Positions 42,063 to 50,470 of a DNA stretch of 64,000 bases are shown here, piece after piece. The notes below the pieces were generated by a model that was given only the letters and a program-made list of their open reading frames with translations, was not told where the DNA came from and did no database searches. Within the stretch, counting starts at the first letter, position 1; every line of letters begins with the position of its first letter. The position numbers and the translations under genes are program-made. Source of the stretch: Bacilli bacterium (lineage in GTDB: Bacteria > Bacillota_I > Bacilli_A > RF39 > UBA660); assembly GCA_017484205.1 (NCBI GenBank), contig JAFUTO010000013.1, positions 1 through 64,000 on the forward strand, in the 5' to 3' direction.

Positions 42063-44544
42063 TAAAGTCAAAAAAAGAGAAGAAAAGGAAAAGCAAACTA
42101 TTTTAAAGTTTCGAAAAAGAATAAGTGAAAAGAAAACAAGTTATATAACTAAGGACATTTTAAATAGAAAATATAAAAATGCTCAAATATTTACTAATGC
42201 GGAATCAGTAAATAATGATGGTATGATTAAACTTCGTACAAATGAGTATGCAATTGTATATTCAGTTGATGCAATAGATTTATCATTGACTTCAAATATA
42301 CAAAAGAATAATTTTTTTAATCAATTAAAATATTTATACCAATTGAGAGATTTGAACTTACGAATATATAAATTAGATGATAAAATTGATTTAAATGCGA
42401 ATAAAGATTATTATAGTAAGTTAATAGATGAATATAGTGATGATGAGAATAAAGTAGCATTTTTAAAAGAAAGATATAATGGTTTAGAAAATCTAGAAAG
42501 AGAAAATCTTACAACAACAAGTAGGTATTATTTTGTTATAATAAATGAAAATGAAAAAGCATTAGAACATATATCTGAAGAAGTAGAAATGCAATGTTAT
42601 AATATGACACCAAAATTAAATATAGAAAAAATAACTAATAAATTAGAGATTTATCAATTTTTAGTAAATTTATATTTAGCAAATGCCAATATTGAACAAT
42701 TAATGTGGAGCAATTTAGTAGAATTAGTTGCTCCTTTTTATATTAATGAACAAATTAGTCAAATAAAGGTTGATGAAGAAGAAATACAAGTAGTTAGTAT
42801 AAAAAATCTTCCGCCTTTTATAGATGAATTGTTCTTTGAAGAATTATTTAATGTCCCAGATACTAGATGTTGCATACATATAAAAGATACAATCCCTACT
42901 GATGAGTTAATAAGAAGATTAGATAGTAATTATGAGTTTTTAATTTCGGAAAGAAGTACAACAAGAAAATTGAGTGATGCGACACAAATGGATACTGAAA
43001 AAGAAAACTTTCAAGCCTTAATGACACAATTAAAAAATGGTAATGAAAAAATTAAAGAAGTTGATTTTATTATCGTAATAAAAGGATCTAAAAAAGAAAG
43101 AGAAGAAAAGGTAAAAGAATTAAAGAAAATAGCTGATATATATCAAATCAAATTAGATGTACCACGAATGAGACAAATGGAAGGTTGGCAATCGTTTGAT
43201 ATATCCATAGATGGATTTGATGACTATCATAATTATTTACCAAGTTTGACATTAGCATCTTCATTTCCGCTTACTATAACTAATTTTAATGATGAAACAG
43301 GTTATATGCTAGGTGTTGATATACATACTGCATTGCCTACAATTTTTGATTTATATCATAAAGATACAACAAGACCATCAAGTAATTTAGCAATTATATC
43401 TTCGACTGGCGGTGGCAAAAGTTTTACATTAAAGAAAATGATTATCAATGAAATTAATCGTGGAAACAAGGTGTTTATTTTTGATGCAGAGGGTGAATAT
43501 AAAAAATTAGTTGATAGAAATAAGGGCGAATATATAGATATGTATTCATCTAGTGGTGGTATTATTAATCCTTTGCAAGTTAGATTTCTAGCAAGTGATA
43601 GGGAGGAAAAAGATGATAATGCTGTAAATAATGTTGATTATGATGAATGCCCTTTAGCAAAACATTTAGGCTCATTAGAAACATTTATAAAATGTGCCTT
43701 TGAAGAAATTAAGGAAAGTGAAGTAGTAGTTTTATTAGATATGATTGAAAATCTATATAAGAGATTTGGTATAACTAAAAATACTAAAATTTCTAGATTA
43801 AAGGAATTAGAAAATACTGATTATCCTATATTTAGTGATTTGATAAATTTTTTACCAGAGTATAGAAAGATGATTACTAATGCGGAACAATTAAAAATAA
43901 TTGATAAATTACAAATTCTGCTAGATAGATTTAAAGTAGGAATTGATGCAACATTATTTAATGGTTATACATCTGTAAATCTTGATTCTAATTTAATAGG
44001 ATTTAATGTAAGAGATTTATTATCGAGTAAGAATAAACGGATTATTACAACTCAATTAGTTAATCTACTTACATATCTTAATAACATCATAGTTAATAAT
44101 AAAATTACTAATGAAAATAATAGTGGACATGAGCTTAAAAATATGGCTGTTGTTGTTGATGAATTCCATTTATATATTAAAGATACTGATAGTGAAGTTT
44201 TATTAACATTTGAACAAATTGCTAGAAGAATTAGAAAATATCATGGATCATTCATTCCAGCAACGCAAAGTATTCACGATTTTATTGGTGACGATGATTC
44301 AGTTAGAAGTGCGACAGCTATATTTAATAATTGTCAATATCAATTAGTTGGGATGTTAAAAGAAGATGATTTAACAACATATTTAAAATTATTTTATCAA
44401 AATCCATTAACTGATACTCAAAAGGAATTTTTATCCCAAGCAGAAGTAGGGGAATTTTTACTTACTATTAATTCAAAAAAAAGATTAAGAGTTAAGATAA
44501 TGGCAACACCACTAGAAGTTGAATTAATGGGAGAAGATAATTAA
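42043..44544 (+). CDS. VirB4-like conjugation ATPase
   Basis: 833 aa. An N-terminal VirB4/CagE domain (about 60-400) precedes the motor: Walker A STGGGKSFTLK (about 454-464), KVFIFDAEGEY, Walker B MAVVVDEFHLYI (about 703) and RIRKYHGSFIPATQS. It powers assembly of the mating channel. Its start overlaps PrgI by 20 bp, with AAGGAGG upstream. The length is normal and no frameshift is seen. Confidence 0.92.
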   Translation: MKKTKVDKVKKREEKEKQTILKFRKRISEKKTSYITKDILNRKYKNAQIFTNAESVNNDGMIKLRTNEYAIVYSVDAIDLSLTSNIQKNNFFNQLKYLYQLRDLNLRIYKLDDKIDLNANKDYYSKLIDEYSDDENKVAFLKERYNGLENLERENLTTTSRYYFVIINENEKALEHISEEVEMQCYNMTPKLNIEKITNKLEIYQFLVNLYLANANIEQLMWSNLVELVAPFYINEQISQIKVDEEEIQVVSIKNLPPFIDELFFEELFNVPDTRCCIHIKDTIPTDELIRRLDSNYEFLISERSTTRKLSDATQMDTEKENFQALMTQLKNGNEKIKEVDFIIVIKGSKKEREEKVKELKKIADIYQIKLDVPRMRQMEGWQSFDISIDGFDDYHNYLPSLTLASSFPLTITNFNDETGYMLGVDIHTALPTIFDLYHKDTTRPSSNLAIISSTGGGKSFTLKKMIINEINRGNKVFIFDAEGEYKKLVDRNKGEYIDMYSSSGGIINPLQVRFLASDREEKDDNAVNNVDYDECPLAKHLGSLETFIKCAFEEIKESEVVVLLDMIENLYKRFGITKNTKISRLKELENTDYPIFSDLINFLPEYRKMITNAEQLKIIDKLQILLDRFKVGIDATLFNGYTSVNLDSNLIGFNVRDLLSSKNKRIITTQLVNLLTYLNNIIVNNKITNENNSGHELKNMAVVVDEFHLYIKDTDSEVLLTFEQIARRIRKYHGSFIPATQSIHDFIGDDDSVRSATAIFNNCQYQLVGMLKEDDLTTYLKLFYQNPLTDTQKEFLSQAEVGEFLLTINSKKRLRVKIMATPLEVELMGEDN

Positions 44545-44546
44545 CT

Positions 44547-44729
44547 ATGAATAATAAATCATCAGACAACATAAAAAAAGAATTCAAAAAATTATTCTAT
44601 GATGAGTTCAATGATCCGAATGAATCGTTCATAGATTTTTTGTTAGATTTAATTCCTACGAAAATATTAGCATTAATATTAAAGAAAGGTAGAAGTTTTT
44701 ATTACTCAAATTTTAATAAGTATAAATGA
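44547..44729 (+). CDS. Small ICE protein, 60 aa
   Basis: Family not recognised. Charged N-terminal half, then a short hydrophobic stretch (FIDFLLDLIPTKILALIL) and a basic end. It is tightly packed between virB4 (2-bp gap) and the M23 hydrolase gene, whose start it overlaps by 4 bp, so translation is coupled. It may be a small accessory of the channel. Confidence 0.5.
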   Translation: MNNKSSDNIKKEFKKLFYDEFNDPNESFIDFLLDLIPTKILALILKKGRSFYYSNFNKYK

Positions 44730-45580
44730 AAAAAAATAAAAGTTTTATATTAAAAATTATATTTAGTAGTTCTATATTAACCACAATATTTTTTATGATT
44801 ATTATAATTTGTGCTTTAATGGTATTTGATTTTTTTGGTAATGATATTACAAAAGAAAAGGTAATTGATAATGCCAATTATGCAGTAGAGTATAAAAAAG
44901 TTCTCAACAAAAGATTAAGTGATGGTTATGTTCCGTTACAAAGAATTTTATATTTTTATTTAGAAGATAATTCATTAACTATCGACACATTATATAAAAT
45001 TAATCAAAATAGTAATTCTAAAAATACAAAAGAAATATCTATTGTGTGTGACGATAATCGCATAAAAAATTTAAAAGCTTGTAGTGAAAATAGTATAAGT
45101 ATTAATAAAAATTATTTAATAGTTAGTTCAAAACATTTTAATTTTCCATTAAAAGATAAATATTCAGTTACAGGTTTTTTTAATGAACAAAGAATTGTTT
45201 ATGATGAAGAAAATGTTCATAGTGGTTGGGATTTTGCAACTTCAGCAAAGACTCCTATATATTCAGTTTGCAGTGGCACAGTTTACAAAATTAGTTTTAC
45301 TCAAGAAGAAAATATACCTTATGATGAAAGTAATAACTATCAAGGTAATAGCATTATTATCAAATGTGATGAAGATTATGAAAATATTTTTTATGTAACT
45401 TTTCTACATCTTTATCCAAATAGTTCAAAAGTTAAAGTTGGGGATAGAGTAGAACATTGGACAGAACTAGCTAGTGTAGGAACAACGGGGTATTCAACAG
45501 GTAATCATTTACATTATCAAGTGCAAGATGAAAAATGGAATTTATTAGATGGAATGCAATTTATAGATTTTAATATATAA
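44726..45580 (+). CDS. M23 (LytM) peptidase, conjugative wall hydrolase
   Basis: 284 aa. An N-terminal span (about 14-37) and a linker precede an M23 domain (about 160-284) with zinc ligands in HSGWDFA (His and Asp) and HLHYQV, plus GTTGYSTGNH. It would open peptidoglycan locally for the mating channel, the role of VirB1-type enzymes in Gram-positive systems. It has no CHAP domain, unlike many ICE hydrolases. It is the last gene before oriT. Confidence 0.85.
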   Translation: MKKNKSFILKIIFSSSILTTIFFMIIIICALMVFDFFGNDITKEKVIDNANYAVEYKKVLNKRLSDGYVPLQRILYFYLEDNSLTIDTLYKINQNSNSKNTKEISIVCDDNRIKNLKACSENSISINKNYLIVSSKHFNFPLKDKYSVTGFFNEQRIVYDEENVHSGWDFATSAKTPIYSVCSGTVYKISFTQEENIPYDESNNYQGNSIIIKCDEDYENIFYVTFLHLYPNSSKVKVGDRVEHWTELASVGTTGYSTGNHLHYQVQDEKWNLLDGMQFIDFNI

Positions 45581-45903
45581 ATAATATTTTTAAAAAGAGT
45601 AGGAAGCACTTTAAAATAGATAAAATTAATGAAATAGCCACTTCCAATCAAAAAGGTGGTCATAAAAATTATTATAAATAAAGGTTTACATATATAAGGG
45701 TAGCCACTTCGATTAAAAAAAATAGTCATTTTCGCAAGTGCGAAAATAGTAAGACACCATTATTATTCGTTGAAAAATAAGGAAAAAATATGATTTTGGT
45801 GTCATTTTCCTTATGCCCATTAAAAATATGCAATATTTTTATTATGAAAAAGACCTTTAATTGATTGGAAGTGGCTACCCTTATATTTAAGATTGGAGGT
45901 TTT
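45581..45903 (+). other. Predicted oriT region
   Basis: 323 bp without a gene between the wall hydrolase and the relaxosome operon. It has three copies of a TAGCCACTTC motif: 45635-45650 (+), 45691-45715 (+, with ATATAAGGG before it) and 45862-45886 (-). The last two share a 19-bp inverted match; the first and third share 16 bp. Between them is a perfect hairpin ATTTTCGCA/TGCGAAAAT (45728-45747) and two interleaved inverted pairs: GACACCA with TGGTGTC, and ATAAGGAAAA with TTTTCCTTAT (about 45753-45813). Copy 3 lies at the promoter of the RHH gene and may be its operator. Confidence 0.75.
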
Positions 45904-46119
45904 ATGATAAAAAAAACTATTAGAACAACATTAAGAATTGATGATAATTTAAAAACTAGAATTGAATTATTAGCAATAAAAAATAATATAAGTTTTAATA
46001 CAATGTTAATATATATTATTGAACTTGGTTATAATTCTTATATGGATAGATTTGATAAATATTATGAAGAAGAAAATGAAAAAGTTAAAAGAGAGGTGGA
46101 AGAAGATGTACAAGGTTAG
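45904..46119 (+). CDS. Ribbon-helix-helix relaxosome protein
   Basis: 71 aa. RTTLRIDDNLKTRIELLA with a strand then two helices is a ribbon-helix-helix fold (about 5-50). ATG 45904 follows TTGGAGG; the longer frame from 45865 would start inside the inverted repeat. It lies 17 bp after the third oriT repeat, which it probably binds, both as a relaxosome factor and for self-control. It overlaps the next gene by 14 bp. Confidence 0.75.
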   Translation: MIKKTIRTTLRIDDNLKTRIELLAIKNNISFNTMLIYIIELGYNSYMDRFDKYYEEENEKVKREVEEDVQG

Positions 46120-46519
46120 AGTATATACTGATGAAGAAATAAAAAAACTTTTAAGTAATCCAAATGTAGAAAGAGTAAAAAATGATATTCAAATAATTTA
46201 TAAAAATAAGTTTAAACTTTGGGCAGTTCACGAAAAAATTGTTAATTCTGAAAAAACAGCTAGACAAATTTTTGAAGAGGCAGGTTTTGATATGAAAATA
46301 TTAAATGAGCAAACACCACAAAAAAGATTAAATGCTTGGTTAAAAAAATATAGACAATTTGGCAATGAATATTTTAATGATAATAATTATACTTATTCTA
46401 CTAAAAAAAGTTTTTCAAATGATACAAATTTGTTAAAGAAAATGAAAAATAAGTCATCAAGTATTTGTAAAGATAATTCATTAGTTATAAGTTTTGAAGT
46501 TATATCTGAAGATGAATGA
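46106..46519 (+). CDS. Relaxosome accessory protein, helical DNA-binding type
   Basis: 137 aa. It starts MYKVRVYTDEEIKKLLSNPNV, and a helix-turn-helix-like core follows: FKLWAVHEKI, KTARQIFEEAGFDMKIL and RLNAWLKKYRQFG. This kind of protein precedes relaxases in several Bacillota ICEs. The ATG at 46106 overlaps the previous gene; a much longer upstream frame is not supported by a ribosome site. The tail after residue 95 is Ser/Asn/Lys-rich. Confidence 0.6.
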   Translation: MYKVRVYTDEEIKKLLSNPNVERVKNDIQIIYKNKFKLWAVHEKIVNSEKTARQIFEEAGFDMKILNEQTPQKRLNAWLKKYRQFGNEYFNDNNYTYSTKKSFSNDTNLLKKMKNKSSSICKDNSLVISFEVISEDE

Positions 46520-46845
46520 AGAAGTTGACTGTACGACTTGATGATTATGTATATGATAGATTAAATCTAGTATCTAATGAAGAGAAAATATCAGTTAATA
46601 AAATTGTTGCATCTATATTAAAAAAATTTATTGACCAACCTAAAGAAATAAATTATCTTAATGAAATAGATAAAAAGTTAAATGATATTATTTATAAGTT
46701 AGAACATATATCTAAAAAACAAACTATACATTATAAAATATCTTCACAACATTTTGCCAATCATGGTTACTTATCCAATGCTGATATTAGTGAAGATAAA
46801 TGTTTGAAAGAACTATTAAGTAGGAAAGATAATTTTAATGAATAA
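46516..46845 (+). CDS. MobC-like ribbon-helix-helix protein
   Basis: 109 aa. MKKLTVRLDDYVYDRLNLVS starts a ribbon-helix-helix, followed by a coiled-coil-prone region (INYLNEIDKKLNDIIYKLEHI). It is probably the relaxase helper that opens oriT. It overlaps the genes on both sides (ATGA with 46519; 8 bp into the relaxase), so the three products are made together. Confidence 0.65.
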   Translation: MKKLTVRLDDYVYDRLNLVSNEEKISVNKIVASILKKFIDQPKEINYLNEIDKKLNDIIYKLEHISKKQTIHYKISSQHFANHGYLSNADISEDKCLKELLSRKDNFNE

Positions 46846-48211
46846 GAAAAGCCCTAATGTAATTTTTAAATCAAAATATTTACTAGCGCTTAATAGTGTT
46901 GATAATAAGTTCCAATCTAGTAATTATAGAAGTGAAAGAGAAAAAGATATTAATGATATGGTTAATTATTTTTCTAATGAGAAAAAAAGTTTAGTTGGTA
47001 TGTTTGAATATTATATGGGGCATACAAGGAATGAGCATATTAATTTAGTTTTAGAAAATGGCAATTATGCTACTAAAGAAGATGTTAAAAAAATAAAAAC
47101 TGATTATAAAAAATATATAGAAAAATCAAATCTATGGAAAGGTATATTAAGTTTTAAAAGAGAATATCTTGATGAAAATATTGATATAAAAACTTTAGAA
47201 CAAAAAATTGCTAAAGAAGTTATGCCACAATTTTTAAAATATTGTGGTTTTAAAGATATTAAAAATATGAGTTATGTATTTTCAGTTCATACAAATAGAA
47301 AACATCAGCCTCATATACATTTTGCTTTTATTGAAAAAAAGCCTAATTATATATATAGTAATAATAAAGTTGATTATAGAAGAAAAGGTAAAATCACTTT
47401 GGATGAGCAAAGATATTTAAAGAGATTAGTAGAATTAACTATTGAAAGAGAAAAATATTATACTCCATTACTCAAGAAAACTAATGAAGATATTGATTAT
47501 TTAAAAACATATTTTAATCCTAAAGAAAGAAATTTTGCTTTACGAAATGTTGATGAAATATATATAGAGGAAAAAATATTAAGGTTAGGTGAACTTTTAA
47601 AGGAATACAGGAACAATAATAAGCAATATTTTGGTAGGATTAAATATAATTCTATTAAGAATAACAAATTAGGAAAAGAGATTAAATCTTTAACTAAAGA
47701 TATTAAAAAATATTTATTTAATGACGAAACATCTATATTATATAACTGTAAAAAAGATGTTGATAAAGATTTAAATAGGCTAAATGATTATTTTAATGAA
47801 CTTAATTTGAAAAATAATGTTAAAGCTACAATAGATAAAAATAGTATTGTAGAAGAAAAAGGAGAGTATATTAATAATTATATATATAACTCTATTGTTA
47901 ATCATTCTTTGTATAGATATGAAACTATATCTCAATTTGTGAAGGATAAAACAATGAGTGATAAAATTACTGTTGAAGATTTAATACAGGAAATAGCTTA
48001 TCAAAATAGTCTATATAGAAAATATACTGATGATAAAGATATTAGAAAAAGTATATTAGATAATTATTTTAAAGGTAAAAATAATTTGTTGATGTTTCCA
48101 AGTAAAAGTAAAATGGAAAAAGCAATAAGAAATATTAATTATGAAATGGATAAAGCATCAAGTGAATTCAGTAGATTATTTAATTATGATAATCAAAAGA
48201 CTAGAAACTAA
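46838..48211 (+). CDS. MobP-type relaxase
   Basis: 457 aa. It opens like the Gram-positive MobP2 group (PNVIFKSKYLLA, then a YYMGHTRNEH region). The metal site is HTNRKHQPHIHFAF near 150-163 (the HxH of the three-His motif); an upstream Tyr would be the nicking residue. The C-terminal half is helical and Lys-rich. It nicks oriT, binds the 5' end and leads the strand into the channel. No domain appears missing, but the C-terminal extension seen in larger relaxases is absent. Confidence 0.8.
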   Translation: MNKKSPNVIFKSKYLLALNSVDNKFQSSNYRSEREKDINDMVNYFSNEKKSLVGMFEYYMGHTRNEHINLVLENGNYATKEDVKKIKTDYKKYIEKSNLWKGILSFKREYLDENIDIKTLEQKIAKEVMPQFLKYCGFKDIKNMSYVFSVHTNRKHQPHIHFAFIEKKPNYIYSNNKVDYRRKGKITLDEQRYLKRLVELTIEREKYYTPLLKKTNEDIDYLKTYFNPKERNFALRNVDEIYIEEKILRLGELLKEYRNNNKQYFGRIKYNSIKNNKLGKEIKSLTKDIKKYLFNDETSILYNCKKDVDKDLNRLNDYFNELNLKNNVKATIDKNSIVEEKGEYINNYIYNSIVNHSLYRYETISQFVKDKTMSDKITVEDLIQEIAYQNSLYRKYTDDKDIRKSILDNYFKGKNNLLMFPSKSKMEKAIRNINYEMDKASSEFSRLFNYDNQKTRN

Positions 48212-48256
48212 TATTGGTATGTGATATAATTTGTAATGGTAGTAGGAGTGCATAAT

Positions 48257-48466
48257 ATGGAGATAATATTATTTAAAAAGAAATATGAATTAAAGAAATC
48301 AGGAGAACAGGGTGTACTAGTAAGTAAAATAGTAAGTAAAGATGATAATAAAATATATTATATATTTGAACCTGATTCTTTTGGAAATGGAACTAGTAAT
48401 TGTGTTACAGTTACTGAAGATGATATAAAAGATTTTAGTATATCAAAAAAGTACGTTGTAATGTAA
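48257..48466 (+). CDS. Hypothetical small ICE protein, 69 aa
   Basis: Family not recognised; a small beta-rich soluble protein (IILFKKKYELKKSGEQGVLVSKIV, then CVTVTEDDIKDFSI). The ATG at 48257 has AGGAG eight bases before it, better than the ATG at 48236. An extended -10 TGATATAAT lies at 48223-48231. It starts a new short transcription unit after the relaxase. Confidence 0.45.
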   Translation: MEIILFKKKYELKKSGEQGVLVSKIVSKDDNKIYYIFEPDSFGNGTSNCVTVTEDDIKDFSISKKYVVM

Positions 48467-48500
48467 TTGACAAAAAATGTAATTTGTTGAGGAGGAAAAG

Positions 48501-49298
48501 ATGAAACAAAGAATATTATTAGTTTTAATGGTTATTGTAGGGATATTTTCTATAACAGGCTGCGGAAAAAGTAAGAACAAAGACTTGCCAAAATTAGAAA
48601 ATAATAGTGAATGTTGTAATGGCTGTATGTGTGGTGATACTATGGAATTATTAAAAAACACTGAAACAGCATGGACTTTGACTGAAATAAATAGTAAAGG
48701 TGAATATGTGTATGATAGGTATTCTTTCATTAATTTTCATGGTACTGGAAAAAATAAATTTGCTTTTTACAAAAATGATGAGAATGGTAACACCATTTCT
48801 GAAATAAGAGGAGAATTAGTTATTAATAAACAAGATGAAATTACATTAATACCAAATGACAATAATAATGAGAAAATAACTTGTAAAATAGGCGAAGAAA
48901 AAGATCTAATTGCAATTTTGTATTGTGATAATGATTTTGGTACATTTACATTACAAAAAGAAGGAACACTTGAATTACCAAGTATAATAAAAGATACTAT
49001 ATCTAATACTAAAACAATTGTTATTAAAGGAAATCAATCTGATTATAAAAATAAAATAATTACAGAGGAAAAGGAAATAAATATGTTATTGTTAGTAATA
49101 AATAGCTCAAAAGTATGGACTGGACCAGTTACACTTCCATCTCCTTTATATGAAATGGAATTATTTGATGCTAATTATAATAGCATTGCAAAAATAGTAT
49201 ATAATCCTAATCATTATTTTGATATTGAAATAAATGATAAAGATTATGAATTGACAAATATTGATAAAGATTCGCTGAATGCAATATTAGCAAACTAA
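48501..49298 (+). CDS. Lipoprotein with Cys cluster
   Basis: 265 aa. The signal peptide ends in a lipobox, SITGC (Cys at about residue 20), giving a lipid anchor. Soon after comes ECCNGCMCGD, a cluster of Cys that may bind metal or form disulfides. Two beta-rich parts follow (about 50-155 and 165-265). The host protein at 6190 has a similar membrane-anchor-then-Cys-cluster layout. In this place a surface-exclusion or mating-contact lipoprotein is possible. Confidence 0.6.
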   Translation: MKQRILLVLMVIVGIFSITGCGKSKNKDLPKLENNSECCNGCMCGDTMELLKNTETAWTLTEINSKGEYVYDRYSFINFHGTGKNKFAFYKNDENGNTISEIRGELVINKQDEITLIPNDNNNEKITCKIGEEKDLIAILYCDNDFGTFTLQKEGTLELPSIIKDTISNTKTIVIKGNQSDYKNKIITEEKEINMLLLVINSSKVWTGPVTLPSPLYEMELFDANYNSIAKIVYNPNHYFDIEINDKDYELTNIDKDSLNAILAN

Positions 49299-49364
49299 AT
49301 ATAGCTAATTTACAATTTAATGAGTAGATTTTAATATCTACTTTTTTTGATAGGAGGTTTTAAA

Positions 49365-49478
49365 ATGATTATAATTATTATAGGACTAATAGGATTACTA
49401 TTAGTTCTTTTTTCATACTCTGCTTGTGTTGTTTCAAGTAGATGTTCTAGAATTGAAGAAATGAGAAAGGAGAAATGA
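49365..49478 (+). CDS. Tiny membrane protein, 37 aa
   Basis: The ATG at 49365 has AGGAGG eight bases upstream. The 37-residue product is almost one membrane span (IIIIIGLIGLLLVLF) followed by SACVVSSRCSRIEEMRKEK. It ends three bases before the next gene. Too short for most gene finders, but the ribosome site and packing support a real gene. Confidence 0.55.
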   Translation: MIIIIIGLIGLLLVLFSYSACVVSSRCSRIEEMRKEK

Positions 49479-49481
49479 TTT

Positions 49482-49826
49482 ATGAATACTTTAGAAAGAT
49501 ATAGAAATTTGTCTAATGAAGATAAAGGAAATCTTACAATATATACTATATATAATAGTATTCATGATGTTATTAAAGAAAATGATGCAGAGATTTCTGA
49601 CGAGATAATATTAGATATTCAAGAATTGGCATACGATATTTATATCGAAGATACTTTTTCTAATGTTTCAGCATCAAGTATAGGTTATTTTATTACAGAA
49701 TGTTATGTAAAAGATAATCAATTTTTAGAAAAAATAGATGAAATATCTTATGATGATATTTTATCTGCAATAGAAAATGACAATTATGATTTTTATAAAG
49801 ATAATTTAGAAAGAGGAGGTAAATAA
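49482..49826 (+). CDS. Hypothetical ICE protein, 114 aa
   Basis: Family not recognised. Acidic, helical and soluble (NTLERYRNLSNEDKGNL at the start). GGAG precedes it, and it is 2 bp before the next gene, so it is cotranscribed with the coupling protein. Confidence 0.4.
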   Translation: MNTLERYRNLSNEDKGNLTIYTIYNSIHDVIKENDAEISDEIILDIQELAYDIYIEDTFSNVSASSIGYFITECYVKDNQFLEKIDEISYDDILSAIENDNYDFYKDNLERGGK

Positions 49827-49828
49827 AT

Positions 49829-50104
49829 ATGGATTTTTCAAAATTAAATCTAGAATTTGCTAATATGCAAACTACTATTTCAAAATATAATAAAATAATT
49901 AGTTCAATTAATATTAAAATAAAGGAAAATATAAAAAATATTAATAAGTATGAAACAAAAATAAAAAATACAAAGGATAAACTAGAAAAGGAGTTAGTAC
50001 ATATCTATGTTGCATCTATGAAAAAAGAAAATGAATTTTTAGATAGTTTAATCAAGGAGGCTCAAATGGATGAACGAGAAAAAGGGAATATTAAATCAGT
50101 ATAA
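49829..50104 (+). CDS. Coiled-coil ICE protein, 91 aa
   Basis: Nearly the whole protein is a Lys/Ile/Asn/Glu heptad-like coiled coil (IISSINIKIKENIKNINKY...). It overlaps the next gene by 35 bp. It could be an adaptor binding the coupling protein; no family is recognised. Confidence 0.45.
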   Translation: MDFSKLNLEFANMQTTISKYNKIISSINIKIKENIKNINKYETKIKNTKDKLEKELVHIYVASMKKENEFLDSLIKEAQMDEREKGNIKSV

Positions 50105-50468
50105 TGAAGAAGAAACAAGGCAACTATTAAATGATAAAGTTAAAATGGTTTATATTGATAATGGTGTAGAAGAAGTCGTTGCAAGGTATGAAGATTTACC
50201 AGATATCATTGTTGATGTAAATGAAAAACTAGGTCATAATCAATATTTAAAAGTATATGATTTTGAAAATCCTAATTTTGATAAACCGCTTTTAACAACA
50301 ACAGGGTATTTTTTAGATAATTGCGATCCAGATGTTAGAAAAGATATTATTGATAAATTAATACAATTACAGATGGGAGAAATAGAGGTTAGAGACTATA
50401 AAGTAATTAATGAAGATATGCTAGATGATATTAGAGTTGCTATGGAACAAGAAGAAATGGAAAAATAA
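50070..50468 (+). CDS. Hypothetical ICE protein, 132 aa
   Basis: Family not recognised. Acidic, soluble (VVARYEDLPDIIVDVNEKLGH and a LQMGEIEVRDYKVI segment). It starts inside the coiled-coil gene, with AAGGAGG about 10 nt upstream, and ends 2 bp before the coupling-protein gene. An acidic accessory to VirD4 is the likeliest role by position only. Confidence 0.45.
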   Translation: MNEKKGILNQYNEEETRQLLNDKVKMVYIDNGVEEVVARYEDLPDIIVDVNEKLGHNQYLKVYDFENPNFDKPLLTTTGYFLDNCDPDVRKDIIDKLIQLQMGEIEVRDYKVINEDMLDDIRVAMEQEEMEK

Positions 50469-50470
50469 TT

